Shown: positions 1-9,500 of the stretch, piece by piece | Numbering within the stretch: position 1 is the first letter of the stretch | Layout of the letters: each line of letters opens with the position of its first letter | NCBI GenBank assembly: GCA_003133645.1 | Contig: PKYI01000033.1 | Span: forward strand, 1-64,000 | DNA from: Acidobacteriota bacterium | GTDB taxonomy: Bacteria > Acidobacteriota > Thermoanaerobaculia > Thermoanaerobaculales > Thermoanaerobaculaceae | Direction: 5' to 3' | DNA length: 64,000 nt | The notes under the pieces: generated by a model | What the model was told of the DNA's origin: nothing | The model's database searches: none | What the model saw: the letters and a program-made list of their open reading frames with translations, nothing else | Position numbers and translations under genes: made by a program

Positions 1-1023
1 GGAGAGGACCGGGCGGACGCCGGCGAACGCGCCAACGACGCTCCGTCCGGTCACGCGGGCCGCGGGGAAGACCGTCTGGACGAAGTGCAGGAGGTAGGCC
101 GTCTCCTCCGGCGTCGGACGGGGGTCGTCGAGCGGCCCGTCGTGGAAGAGGTCGGTCGTACCGACAAGCGTCCCCTCCGGGTGCGGCACCGCGAACACCG
201 GACGGCCGTCGTCGGCCGAGAGCGCGGTCACGGCGACGTCGAGCGGCAGCACGGCGCGGGGGAAGAGCAGGTGCGAGCCGCGCGACGGGCGCACTTTCGA
301 CCTCGGCGCGCCCCCCATCGCCCGCACCTCGTCCACCCAGACGCCGGTGGCGTTCACCACCACGGTCGCGCGCACCTCCTGCGTCGCGCCGCTCTCCAGG
401 TCGCGCACCAGCGCGCCCACGATCCGCCCGCCGCGGTCCCGCACTAGCTCCTCGACGCGCGCGTAGCTCAGCGCCGTGCCGCCCGCCAGCACCCCGGCGC
501 TCACAACCGCGTGCACCAGGCGCGCGTCGTCGGCGACCGCGTCGTCGTAGAGCAGGCCGAACTCGAGACCGCCCCGGGCGAGGCGCGGCACCAGCGCGGC
601 GGCCTCGGCCGCGTCCACCCGCTCGTGGCGGTGGTGCACCGGCGTGAGGTGGTCGTACATGGAGAGGCCGAGGCCGACCTGCCACCCCGGGGTGGCGTCG
701 TGCTCGTAGGAGGGGTAGAGGAAACGCATCGGCCGCACCAGGTGCGGGCTCAGCAACGCCAGCTGATCGCGCTCGCGGCAGGCGGTCCGGGTGATGCCGA
801 GCTGCATCCGCCGGAGGTAGCGCAGGCCGCCGTGGATCAGCTTGGAAGAGCGTGACGAGGTGCCGCCGCCGAAGTCGCCGCGCTCGACCAGACCCACCGC
901 GAGACCACGCAGGGCCGCGTCGTGGAGGACCCCGGCGCCGGTGATGCCGCCGCCGACGACGAGCAGGTCGAGCCTCTCACCGAGCCTGCGCCACGCGCGC
1001 TCGCGCCAGCCGGGGGGGAACAC
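1..1023 (-). CDS. glpD: Aerobic glycerol-3-phosphate dehydrogenase (3' end outside window)
   Basis: FAD enzyme that oxidises sn-glycerol-3-phosphate to dihydroxyacetone phosphate and passes electrons to the membrane quinone pool. The first 341 codons are present; the rest lies beyond the window edge. The start is a GTG at 1023 behind a GGGAGGG ribosome-binding site. The dinucleotide-binding loop GGGITGAG is at residues 24-31, followed by the family blocks SSRSSKLIHGG and GTTD (288-291). The start lies 113 bp downstream of the stop of the alkylglycerone-phosphate-synthase-like gene on the same strand, so the two are probably co-transcribed. Their products act around the same metabolite, DHAP. 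The 5' edge overlaps the start of a tandem duplication that carries 7-bp repeats. Confidence 0.93.
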   Translation of the reverse strand, partial: MFPPGWRERAWRRLGERLDLLVVGGGITGAGVLHDAALRGLAVGLVERGDFGGGTSSRSSKLIHGGLRYLRRMQLGITRTACRERDQLALLSPHLVRPMRFLYPSYEHDATPGWQVGLGLSMYDHLTPVHHRHERVDAAEAAALVPRLARGGLEFGLLYDDAVADDARLVHAVVSAGVLAGGTALSYARVEELVRDRGGRIVGALVRDLESGATQEVRATVVVNATGVWVDEVRAMGGAPRSKVRPSRGSHLLFPRAVLPLDVAVTALSADDGRPVFAVPHPEGTLVGTTDLFHDGPLDDPRPTPEETAYLLHFVQTVFPAARVTGRSVVGAFAGVRPVLS

Positions 1024-1238
1024 TACCCCTCCCTCCCACCCGGGGTCCGGGGTCCGGGGTCCGGGGTCCGGGAAAGCAAGACGCCGGGGTTGAGCACCCC
1101 TGCCAGATCGAGGTCGTGCCTGCTGGGAGGGAACATCAGCCCTCCCGCCCACCCGGGGTCCGGGGTCCGGGGTCCGGGGTCCGGGAAAGCAAGACGCCGG
1201 GGTTGAGCACACCGTGCGGGTCGAGCTCGCGCGCCAGC
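1013..1238. repeat. Tandem 113-bp duplication with 7-bp CCGGGGT microrepeats
   Basis: Two imperfect copies lie head to tail at a 113-bp offset (about 1013-1125 and 1126-1238). Each holds 4.7 units of CCGGGGT (1040-1072 and 1153-1185) followed by an identical stretch that, read on the minus strand, encodes the end of an FAD-oxidase domain (LNPGVLLS). Only the copy at 1126-1238 is in frame as the true C terminus of the 1136-2779 gene. The other lies between that gene and glpD. A length of 113 is not a multiple of three, so the duplication could not have lengthened the protein in frame. Confidence 0.85.
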
Positions 1239-2779
1239 GCCGCCAGCGCCGCGACCCCGGTGCGGCCCACCTCGCGTTCGAGGTACGGCGCGTGGATCGT
1301 CCCCACCCCGTGGTGGTGCGAAAGCGTGCCTCCGGCGCCGAGCAGCGCCTCGGTGGCGGCGCTCTTGAGCGCGCCCCACTGGGCGATCTCGCGGCCACGG
1401 GCGAGCGGCCAGAAGAAGGTGAAGTAGAGCGACGCGCCGTCGCGGTAGGCGTGCGAGAGGTGGCAGCCCACCACGACCCGCATGCCGAGCGCTGCGGCGG
1501 CCCGTGCCAGCGCCTCCCGCACGCGGACGTAGACGGCCTCCAGCCCGGACCACGGCGCGGCCGTCTCCAGCGTGTCCACGCCCCAGCCCGCGGCGAGCAG
1601 CTCGTCGCGCAGGTAGGGGTGGCGGAAGCGGTCGGCGCGCCAGCGCCGCCAGCCGGCGCGACCGAGGGCGAAGCCGCCCGCCGCGCGCCACAGGCGAGCG
1701 GCGATCTGCTCGGTCAGCGTCATCCCCTGCGTGTCGCCGGCCCAGCCGAGGAGGAGCAGGCAGCCGTTGCGGTAGCGCCGCAGGCCGAACAGCACCCGGC
1801 CGGCGCGAGCGGCGAGCGGCGACAGCGCCGCCAGCGTCATCCCGAACCTCGTCTCCTCGGGGTCGGCCAGCCGCATCGTCTCGACCGGCACGCCGCTCTG
1901 GAGCAGCGCCCGACACACCTCCACGCCCGCCGCCCACCCGGGGAGCAGCACCGCGAGCCCGTCCTCCCGCTCCGGGAGCGGCCGCAGCCGCAGCGTCGCC
2001 TCGGTGATCACGCCGAAGCGCCCTTCGCTGCCGATGAGCAGGCGGCGCAGCTCCGGCCCCGCCGCCGAGGCGGGCTGCGCCGCGAGACGCCAGAGACCCG
2101 CCTCGGTCGCGACCTCGAGGCCGGCGACCAGGTCGTCGATCTTCCCCACGCCGGTCGAGCGCTGCCCCGCCGAGCGGGTCGCCACCCACCCCCCGACGCT
2201 CGAGAACTCGAACGACTGCGGCTCGTGGCCGAGGCGCAGCCCGTGTGGGGCGAGCGCCGCCTCCAGCTCCGGCCCGAACGTGCCGGCGCGGACGCGCGCC
2301 AGATGGGAGGCCGCATCGACCGAGATCACTCCGCGCAGCCGCTCCAGCGAGAGCACCACCGTGGGCGCGCCGCCCGGGCGCACGGTCACGCCCCCCACGA
2401 CGCTGGTGCCGCCGCCACGCGGGACCACCGTCACGCCGCCCGCTGCCGCCGCGCGCAGCAGCTCGACCACCTGATCCGGGGTGTCCGGGGCGCAGACGGC
2501 GTCGGGATAGGCCGCGACGGTCCCGGTGCGCAGCGCGACCAAGTCGGGCAGCGAGCTGCCGCAAGCGGAGCGCAGCCGCGACCCGTCGTCAGTAGCGGCC
2601 GGCAGCGGCAGCGGCGGCAATGGCCGCGACGGCGGAAGCTTGACCTCGCCTTCGGGGACCGCCGGCAGGGGATCGCCCGCGCCCAGCCGCTCGGTCAGGA
2701 ACGAGCGCGCCGCCTCGGGCACCGGGAAACGCTCGCCCTCGAACCCCCACCCGCTCCAACGTCGCTCGCGCTCGGGCAT
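1136..2779 (-). CDS. Alkylglycerone-phosphate synthase-like FAD-linked oxidase
   Basis: 547-residue flavoprotein of the VAO/FAD-binding type 4 family. It looks like alkyldihydroxyacetone-phosphate synthase, which exchanges the acyl chain of acyl-DHAP for a fatty alcohol to make the ether bond. Features seen: the RRWSGWGFEG opening typical of this branch, the FAD loop PRGGGTSVVGG (120-130), GGWVATRSAGQ, IGSEGRFGVITEA, an Arg in MRLADPEE at the position of a catalytic Arg, and the HHHGVG triad at 488-493 that is essential in the eukaryotic enzyme. The usual Arg after the triad (GVGxxR) is His here. The start at 2779 has no clear Shine-Dalgarno site. The C-terminal tail PDPGPRTPGG is encoded by 7-bp repeats. 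A glycolate or D-lactate dehydrogenase role is the main alternative, but the triad argues against it. Confidence 0.82.
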   Translation of the reverse strand: MPERERRWSGWGFEGERFPVPEAARSFLTERLGAGDPLPAVPEGEVKLPPSRPLPPLPLPAATDDGSRLRSACGSSLPDLVALRTGTVAAYPDAVCAPDTPDQVVELLRAAAAGGVTVVPRGGGTSVVGGVTVRPGGAPTVVLSLERLRGVISVDAASHLARVRAGTFGPELEAALAPHGLRLGHEPQSFEFSSVGGWVATRSAGQRSTGVGKIDDLVAGLEVATEAGLWRLAAQPASAAGPELRRLLIGSEGRFGVITEATLRLRPLPEREDGLAVLLPGWAAGVEVCRALLQSGVPVETMRLADPEETRFGMTLAALSPLAARAGRVLFGLRRYRNGCLLLLGWAGDTQGMTLTEQIAARLWRAAGGFALGRAGWRRWRADRFRHPYLRDELLAAGWGVDTLETAAPWSGLEAVYVRVREALARAAAALGMRVVVGCHLSHAYRDGASLYFTFFWPLARGREIAQWGALKSAATEALLGAGGTLSHHHGVGTIHAPYLEREVGRTGVAALAALARELDPHGVLNPGVLLSRTPDPGPRTPGGREG

Positions 2780-2814
2780 TAACTGCGATCGTAGCGCAGC
2801 TGAGGTCCGGCGGC

Positions 2815-3465
2815 CTACGGCAGCGGCAGGACCGAGCGCGCGATCGCCCAGAAGTTGGCGGCGGAGCCGGCCATCACGAACAGGTGGAAGATCTCGTGGA
2901 AGCCGAACACCCCAGGGACGGGGTCGGGCTTCTTGACCGCGTAGATCACCGCGCCGACCGTATAGAAGAGCCCGCCAAGACCGAACCAGAACAGGCCTAC
3001 CGGCGAAAGCCTGTGCAGCAACGGCCAGATCGCGATCACCACCAGCCACCCGAGGCCGAGGTAGAGCCCCACCGACAGCCAGCGCGGTGCGTCGATGGCG
3101 AAGATCGCAACCGCCATGCCGGCGAGCGCCAGCACCCACACCGCCGCAAACAGCGACCACCCCCACGGCCCCCGCAGCGGCACCAGGCACAGCGGCGTGT
3201 AGGTCCCCGCGATCAGCAGGAAGATCGCCACGTGGTCGAGCTGCCGCAGCACGCGGCGGGCCTGCTCGGAAACCGGCAGCAGGTGGTAGAGCGAGCTGGC
3301 GATGTAGAGCAGGACCAGAGAGACGCCGTAGACGATGAACGCGGCGAGGTGCCACCACTTGTGGTGAACGGCGGCCAGCGTCACCAGCACCGTGGCGCCG
3401 ATCACCGCCGCGATGGCGGCCCCGAGGTGCGTGAACCCCGACACCGGGTCACGCAGCAGGCGCAT
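2815..3465 (-). CDS. PAQR / hemolysin III family membrane protein
   Basis: 216-residue integral membrane protein with about seven hydrophobic segments. It carries the metal-ligand motifs of the PAQR superfamily: SSLYH near residue 57, an aspartate at RQLDHVAIF, and HEIFH near residue 191. Bacterial members include TrhA/YqfA, which influences membrane energetics. Many are annotated as hemolysin III, but haemolysis is not established for most. The zinc ligands support a hydrolase-like fold related to ceramidases. It lies 35 bp upstream of the synthase-like flavoprotein gene on the same strand and may be cotranscribed with it. Confidence 0.88.
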   Translation of the reverse strand: MRLLRDPVSGFTHLGAAIAAVIGATVLVTLAAVHHKWWHLAAFIVYGVSLVLLYIASSLYHLLPVSEQARRVLRQLDHVAIFLLIAGTYTPLCLVPLRGPWGWSLFAAVWVLALAGMAVAIFAIDAPRWLSVGLYLGLGWLVVIAIWPLLHRLSPVGLFWFGLGGLFYTVGAVIYAVKKPDPVPGVFGFHEIFHLFVMAGSAANFWAIARSVLPLP

Positions 3466-3614
3466 CAGTGGCGCTCCCGGAACGCACCCGCAGGGGTGTC
3501 AAGCCGCATGGCCCTCCATTCTACGGCCGCGCCACCGCGCGCACGTGTCAGCGCGCCGCTCCGCGGGTTCCACGCTCCCGCTGTGCGCGGCGGGTGTGGC
3601 GAGCGGTCGGGGGG

Positions 3615-3643
3615 TTGCCAAACGCATCGACACGGCCTATTAT
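3615..3643 (+). promoter_or_regulatory. Sigma-70-type promoter for thioredoxin gene
   Basis: TTGCCA at 3615-3620 and TATTAT at 3638-3643 are separated by 17 bp in a locally AT-rich stretch. Transcription would start near 3650, giving a leader of about 70 nt before the thioredoxin ATG at 3720. Confidence 0.7.
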
Positions 3644-3719
3644 ATAACTCGTTGGTGATGGAGTAATCATTTGACTCCGCCACCGGGCGGGTTGGTACGG
3701 CCCGCCCCAAGGAGGACAC

Positions 3720-4094
3720 ATGGCTGTCAAGGAACTGACATCAAGCAACTTCGACGAGACGATCGCGACCAACGACATCGTCCTGATCGACTTCTGGGCG
3801 GAGTGGTGCGGCCCGTGCCGCGCGTTCAAGCCGATCTTCCACGCGGCGGCCGAGGCCAACCCGGAGATCGCGTTCGCGTCGTGCGACACCGAGGCGCAGC
3901 AGGAGCTGGCGGCCACGTTCGGGATCCGCTCGATCCCGACGCTGGCGATCTTCCGCGAGAAGGTGCTGCTCTTCTCCCAGCCCGGCATGCTCCCCGCCGA
4001 GGCGCTCACCGAACTGATCGGCAAGGTCAAGACGCTCGACATGGCCGCCGTGCACGCCGAGGCGGCCAAGCAGCAGCAGACCGCCACCGCCTGA
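3720..4094 (+). CDS. trxA: Thioredoxin
   Basis: 124-residue cytoplasmic thioredoxin. The redox motif WCGPC has cysteines at residues 30 and 33, preceded by DFWAEW, and the cis-proline is in SIPTL (P73). These are the hallmarks of a disulfide reductase recycled by thioredoxin reductase (a trxB lies at 19170-20111). An AAGGAGG site sits 8 bp before the ATG. The C terminus runs about 15 residues past the fold as an Ala/Gln-rich tail (AAKQQQTATA), longer than in E. coli thioredoxin. It stands alone behind its own promoter. Confidence 0.95.
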   Translation: MAVKELTSSNFDETIATNDIVLIDFWAEWCGPCRAFKPIFHAAAEANPEIAFASCDTEAQQELAATFGIRSIPTLAIFREKVLLFSQPGMLPAEALTELIGKVKTLDMAAVHAEAAKQQQTATA

Positions 4095-4237
4095 TCGAAA
4101 CTTCTGTTCCGATGTAGCGGTCGTACAGGCATCGCGAGGCCCCCACGCGGCCTGCCGCGCGCCGCATCGACACTCCCGTGGGCCGGGGCGCCCTCGCCCG
4201 CCCTGTGTCTGGGCGGAGCGGAGGGCGCGGCGGCGTG

Positions 4238-4267
4238 TTGACGGACTCTTTCGCGGGCCTGTACCGT
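4238..4267 (+). promoter_or_regulatory. Probable promoter of ispG
   Basis: TTGACG at 4238-4243 is followed after 16-18 bp by TGTACC/TACCGT (4260-4267). The -10 match is weak, but the position, 28 bp before the ATG of a gene with a 200-bp upstream gap, is sensible. Confidence 0.4.
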
Positions 4268-4294
4268 TGCGTGTAGCGGGAGGCAGCACTGCGA

Positions 4295-5539
<1,245 letters not shown>

Positions 5540-5588
5540 GGCGGCCGCTCCCGCCCCGGGCTCGGCTACCATGAGGGCGGAGGGTCCG

Positions 5589-7055
5589 ATGGTCCATCTT
5601 GCCGTCCTCGCCGCCATGGCGCTCGCCGCGCCGCTCGCCACCGTGCAGCCCGTCGCCTTCGACGACGTCTTCGTCGACGCCACACTGCGGGTCGACACCT
5701 ACCACACCGGCAACGCGGCCGGCGAGACCGTCACCCTCGACCGGGTCCTCCGGCAGGGGAGCTGGGCGGGCAGCCTGCGCCATCTCACCGACCGCTTCGG
5801 GGTCGGCCGCTACCTCGCGACCGTCACCGACCCGGTCACCGGCGTGCTGCTGTTCTCCAAGGGGTACGACAGCTACTTCGGCGAGTACCGCACCACCGCC
5901 GCGGCGGAGAAGGGCGCGCAGCGGACGTTTCAGGAGTCCGTCCTGATTCCCTGCCCAAAGAAACCGGTGCGGTTCGCCATCGCGGTGCGGCAGCGCGACG
6001 GCGCCCTGCGCGAGATCTTCGCCACCGACATCGATCCGAACTCGACCTCGGTCGTGCAGGCGCCCCTGGATGCCGGCGTCACCGTCGTCCAGGTGGCGCA
6101 CACCGGCGACCCGCACGTCAAGGTCGACATCGCGGTCCTCGCCGAGGGGTACACGGCCGCCCAGGAGGGGAAGTTCCGCGCCGACCTCGCCCGCTTCGTC
6201 AAGCTCTTCTTCTCGCAGGAGCCGTACGCAAGCCACAAGGGGAGCTTCAACATCGCCGGGGTGTTCAAGCCGTCGCAGGAAAGCGGAGCCTCCGAGCCGA
6301 GCTGGGGCGTCCACCGCAACACTACGCTCGGCGCCACGTTCGATTCGCTCGGCTCCGAGCGCTATCTGCTGACCGAGGAGAACCGCCGGCTGCGCGACCT
6401 CGCGGCGCACGTGCCGTATGACGCCCTGTTCGTGATGGTCAACTCGCCGCGCTACGGCGGCGGCGGGATCTACAATCTCTACTGCACCTTCACCGCCGAC
6501 AACCAGTGGTCGAATTACGTGTTCCTGCACGAGTTCGGGCACTCATTCGGGGGCCTCGCCGACGAGTACTACACCTCGTCGGTCGCCTACAACGACTTCT
6601 ACCCCAAGGGAGTCGAGCCGGACGCCCCCAACATCACCGCGCTGCTCGACCCGGCCAACCTCAAGTGGAAGGCGCTGGTCACGCCAGGAACTCCGATCCC
6701 GACGCCGTGGGAGAAGGCCGACTTCGACACCATGGACCTCGCCTACCAGAAGGTGCGTGAGACGCTCAACGGCAAGATCGCCGCCGCCAAGCGCGCGGGC
6801 GCGCCGCGGGCCGAGGTCGAGAAGATGCAGGAGGAGTCGGAGCGCCTCTCGCGCGAACACGCCGTCAAGGTCGACGCGTACCTCGCGAAGTCTCGCTTCG
6901 TCGGCCAGGTCGGAGCGTTCGAAGGCGCCGGGTACGCCTCCGTCGGGCTGTACCGGCCGATGCTCGACTGCATCATGTTCAGCAAGGGCGCCAAGCCGTT
7001 CTGCACGGTCTGCCAGCAGGCGCTGCTGCGCGTGATCGAGCACTACGCCGACTAG
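5589..7055 (+). CDS. Secreted M64 (IgA-peptidase-like) metallopeptidase
   Basis: 488-residue protein with an N-terminal hydrophobic signal sequence (residues 1-20) and a C-terminal M64 catalytic domain. The zinc site is HEFGHSFGGLADEYY, with H314, E315 and H318 as ligands and general base and a downstream Asp. M64 is named for Clostridium ramosum IgA protease; most environmental members have unknown substrates. The ATG at 5589 is preferred because GGAGGG lies just upstream; another in-frame ATG is at 5571. A Lys/Glu-rich helical insert precedes the C-terminal cysteines (CIMFSKG, CTVCQQ). The gene follows ispG by 49 bp and is followed by an SDR gene after 9 bp. Confidence 0.88.
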   Translation: MVHLAVLAAMALAAPLATVQPVAFDDVFVDATLRVDTYHTGNAAGETVTLDRVLRQGSWAGSLRHLTDRFGVGRYLATVTDPVTGVLLFSKGYDSYFGEYRTTAAAEKGAQRTFQESVLIPCPKKPVRFAIAVRQRDGALREIFATDIDPNSTSVVQAPLDAGVTVVQVAHTGDPHVKVDIAVLAEGYTAAQEGKFRADLARFVKLFFSQEPYASHKGSFNIAGVFKPSQESGASEPSWGVHRNTTLGATFDSLGSERYLLTEENRRLRDLAAHVPYDALFVMVNSPRYGGGGIYNLYCTFTADNQWSNYVFLHEFGHSFGGLADEYYTSSVAYNDFYPKGVEPDAPNITALLDPANLKWKALVTPGTPIPTPWEKADFDTMDLAYQKVRETLNGKIAAAKRAGAPRAEVEKMQEESERLSREHAVKVDAYLAKSRFVGQVGAFEGAGYASVGLYRPMLDCIMFSKGAKPFCTVCQQALLRVIEHYAD

Positions 7056-7064
7056 GAGCGGGCG

Positions 7065-7913
7065 ATGGCGCGTTTCGCGGGCAAGGTGGCGCTCGTCACC
7101 GGCGCATCGTCGGGGATCGGCGCGGCGCTCGCCCGCGAGTTCGCCCGCCAGGGCGCCGCCGTGGTCCTCCTCGCGCGGCGCGCCGACAGGATCGCGGCGC
7201 TCGCCGCCGAGCTTGCGGACGCGGGGGGACGCGCGCTTGCGGTCCCGTGCGACGTGACCCGCGACGGCGACCTCGAACAGGCGGTGGCAACGGCTGTGGC
7301 CGAGCTCGGCAGGCTCGATGTGGTCGTCGCGAACGCGGGGTTCGGGGTGGCCGGCCGGTTCGCGGACCTCGCCCTCGCCGACTACCGGCGCCAGTTCGAA
7401 ACCAACGTCTTCGGCGTCCTGCGCACCGCACGCGCCACTCTCGCCGAGCTGACCCGCACCCGCGGCACGCTCGCGCTCGTCGGCAGCGTCGCCGGCTACC
7501 TCTCGGCGCCGGGCAGCTCGGCGTACGCGATGAGCAAGGCGGCGGTGCGGTCGCTGGCCGGCGCACTGCGCGGCGAGCTCGCGCCCCGCGGCGTGGCCGT
7601 CGTGCTGATCACGCCCGGGTTCGTGGACAGCGAGATCCGGCGGGTGGACAACCGCGGGACGTTCCACCCCGGGGCGCGCGAGCCGGTCCCGGCGTGGCTG
7701 CGCATGCCGGCCGAGGCCGCGGCGCGACGGATGGTGCGCGCCATCGCCCGCCGGCGCCGCGAGGCGGTCATCACCGTCCACGGTAAGGTCGCGGTCCTGC
7801 TCGCGCGGCACACGCCCCGCCTGGTCGCCTGGCTGGTGGGACGCGGCCGCGTGTCGCGGCCGGAGCCGGGGCGTCCGGCCCGGCCGCAGGGGACCAGCGC
7901 CCCGCCTACTTGA
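7065..7913 (+). CDS. Short-chain dehydrogenase/reductase
   Basis: 282-residue classical SDR. It has the NAD(P)-binding motif TGASSGIG (residues 13-20), the NAG structural motif, catalytic Ser in GSVAGYL, and YAMSK with catalytic Tyr and Lys. An Arg-rich stretch after the first strand (LLARRADR) hints at NADP preference. The C-terminal 50 residues (ARHTPRLVAWLVGR, then a Pro/Arg tail) resemble the membrane-associated group of SDRs. The substrate cannot be inferred. It starts 9 bp after the M64 gene, and its 3' end overlaps the converging lipoprotein gene by 8 bp. Confidence 0.9.
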   Translation: MARFAGKVALVTGASSGIGAALAREFARQGAAVVLLARRADRIAALAAELADAGGRALAVPCDVTRDGDLEQAVATAVAELGRLDVVVANAGFGVAGRFADLALADYRRQFETNVFGVLRTARATLAELTRTRGTLALVGSVAGYLSAPGSSAYAMSKAAVRSLAGALRGELAPRGVAVVLITPGFVDSEIRRVDNRGTFHPGAREPVPAWLRMPAEAAARRMVRAIARRRREAVITVHGKVAVLLARHTPRLVAWLVGRGRVSRPEPGRPARPQGTSAPPT

Positions 7914-8385
7914 TCGCCGTGATGTAGACCGTGGAGCCTTGCCGGGCGAGCGTGATCTCGGTCGCGCCACCGCCCGGCTTCGACACCCCGAGCGCCTGCT
8001 TCGCTTCGGCCGCGCTGCGGAACCCGGAGTTGAACGTCGCGAGCTTCCCCTTCTGCCAGACCACGAGCGTGTTGACGAGTCCCTCCGACTTGGGGGAGAT
8101 CGCCGCCCCCGCCTGACTGAGTTCCAGCGCACCGGGCGCGAGCTTGTCGAGTAACGCCTCGTCGGCGGCGTTGCGGAACGGCGGGTAGATCACCAGGACG
8201 TACGGCCCGGGGTCCGGGAGCTGGATGCGCACCGTCGTCTGCGTCTGCCCCGAGCCTTTGAGCCGGCTAGCGCCGTCGGCGATGGCGGCCGAGACGGTGC
8301 CGGCGTTGTCCCCGCTGCACGCGGTCAGCAGCGGCGCGGTTGCCGCCAGCAGCGTCAACGCGAACGTCGAGAGTGTGTGCCTCAT
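7906..8385 (-). CDS. Putative lipoprotein of unknown function
   Basis: 159-residue protein with a signal peptide ending in a lipobox (LLTAC, Cys near residue 25), so it is probably exported and lipidated. The mature part is a small alpha/beta domain with no motif I recognise. It contains phrases such as VLVIYPPF and LVVWQKGKLATF, and ends YITAIK. The start at 8385 follows a GGGGGAACGC ribosome-binding site. The stop codon lies inside the end of the converging SDR gene. I cannot assign a function. Confidence 0.75.
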   Translation of the reverse strand: MRHTLSTFALTLLAATAPLLTACSGDNAGTVSAAIADGASRLKGSGQTQTTVRIQLPDPGPYVLVIYPPFRNAADEALLDKLAPGALELSQAGAAISPKSEGLVNTLVVWQKGKLATFNSGFRSAAEAKQALGVSKPGGGATEITLARQGSTVYITAIK

Positions 8386-8417
8386 GCGTTCCCCCAAGCA
8401 ACCGCTTTGCTGCCAAC

Positions 8418-8448
8418 AGTGTAACCGCAAGACGGCGAGGGAAGTCAA
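8418..8448 (-). promoter_or_regulatory. Possible promoter of the lipoprotein gene
   Basis: On the minus strand TTGACT (8443-8448) is followed by TTACAC/TACACT (8418-8424) at 18-19 bp spacing, about 35 bp before the lipoprotein ATG. The spacing is slightly long. Confidence 0.4.
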
Positions 8449-8505
8449 GGCGGCGATCCGGCGCGCGCCGAGACGTGAGAAGATCGTGGCGCCAGGAGGT
8501 GCGTG

Positions 8506-8901
8506 ATGGAACCGTTCCGTTTCCACGTCTACGTCTGCACCCAGGAAAAGCCGGAAGGGCAGCTGTCCTGCAGCGCCAACGGCTGCGCCGCCGTGCTCGA
8601 CGCGCTGCGCGCCGAGGTCGGCCGCGCGGGGCTCGGCGACGAGGTCCAGGTCACGACCTGCGGCTCGCTCGGCCTGTGCGAGCGTGGCCCGAACATGGTC
8701 GTCTACCCCGAGGGGGTCTGGTACTCGCGGGTCCGCGTCGAGGACGTCGCCGAGATCGTGCGCGAGCACTTCGGCCACTCGCGCCCGGTGGCCCGCCTGC
8801 TCTCCGGCGACGCCGTGGCGCTCAAGGCCGAGGCGATGGAGAACAAGCGGCGTTACCTGGCGTTCATGGCGGCCCGCAAGGCGGCCGCCCCGACCGGTTG
8901 A
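8506..8901 (+). CDS. Thioredoxin-fold [2Fe-2S] ferredoxin
   Basis: 131-residue electron carrier of the thioredoxin-like ferredoxin group, related to NuoE and the Shethna-type proteins. Cluster ligands appear as C11 and C22 (CTQEKPEGQLSC) and the pair in TTCGSLGLC. The motif GPNMVVYPEGVWY is typical of the stand-alone cobalamin-region and nitrogen-fixation ferredoxins. A long basic C-terminal helix extends beyond the fold. The ATG at 8506 follows AGGAGG; a GTG one codon earlier is the alternative. The gene is divergent from the lipoprotein gene. Confidence 0.88.
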   Translation: MEPFRFHVYVCTQEKPEGQLSCSANGCAAVLDALRAEVGRAGLGDEVQVTTCGSLGLCERGPNMVVYPEGVWYSRVRVEDVAEIVREHFGHSRPVARLLSGDAVALKAEAMENKRRYLAFMAARKAAAPTG

Positions 8902-8919
8902 TCCGGGCGCTCCGGCGTC

Positions 8920-9342
8920 CTACTCGCCGATCACCTTGACGAGCACGCGCTTCGGCCGGCGGCCGTCGAACTCGCCGTAGAAGATCTGCTCCCAGGGGCC
9001 GAAGTCGAGCTTGCCCCCGGTGACGGCGACCACCACCTCGCGCCCCATCACCTGGCGCTTGTGGTGGGCGTCGCCGTTGTCCTCGCCGCTGCGGTTGTGG
9101 TGGTACGTCTGCGGCGACGGGTCGTACGGCGCCAGACGCTCGAGCCAGCGCTTGTAGTCTTCGTGCAGCCCGGGCTCGTCGTCGTTGATGAACACCGACG
9201 CCGTGATGTGCATGGCGTTGACCAGGCACAAACCCTCCTGCACGCCGCTCTCGCGCACCGCGCGTTTCACATCCTCGGTGATGTTGACGAACTCCATCCG
9301 CGCCGGCACGTTCATCGTCAGGTATCGAGTCAGCGATTTCAT
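8920..9342 (-). CDS. yjbQ: YjbQ family protein (UPF0047, secondary thiamine-phosphate synthase)
   Basis: 140-residue small beta-barrel protein of the YjbQ/UPF0047 family. Family marks are [40 protein letters not shown] with conserved His/Asp residues, and [19 protein letters not shown]. coli YjbQ has weak thiamine-phosphate synthase activity, but the physiological role is unclear. The start at 9342 follows GAGGGAGGCGG. Its 3' end converges on the ferredoxin gene 18 bp away. Confidence 0.92.
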   Translation of the reverse strand: MKSLTRYLTMNVPARMEFVNITEDVKRAVRESGVQEGLCLVNAMHITASVFINDDEPGLHEDYKRWLERLAPYDPSPQTYHHNRSGEDNGDAHHKRQVMGREVVVAVTGGKLDFGPWEQIFYGEFDGRRPKRVLVKVIGE

Positions 9343-9432
9343 CGCCCGCCTCCCTCGCTGCGCATCCTCCCCATCACTACCCGAGCTGGCGCCGCCGCGC
9401 AAGGGTAGGGCACACGGCACGCCGTTGTCGTC

Positions 9433-9452
9433 ATTCCCGCGCATGCGGGAAT
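9433..9452. repeat. Short palindromic repeat ATTCCCGC-GCAT-GCGGGAAT
   Basis: A perfect 8-bp inverted repeat with a 4-bp loop, in the 340-bp gap between yjbQ and the ABC ATPase gene. The sequence matches the common dispersed hairpin (GTCATTCCCGC...GCGGGAATCC) known from many bacterial genomes. It sits next to a truncated TPR-like coding remnant. Confidence 0.7.
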
Positions 9453-9500
9453 CCAGCTTGCGGCGGGAGCGTCTCCGGGTCGTCGCCGGCGCTTGCCGGC

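Noticed and set aside
1040..1185. Short regular repeats as a CRISPR array
   Set aside because: Units are 7 bp without spacers, and the two blocks are products of one tandem duplication.
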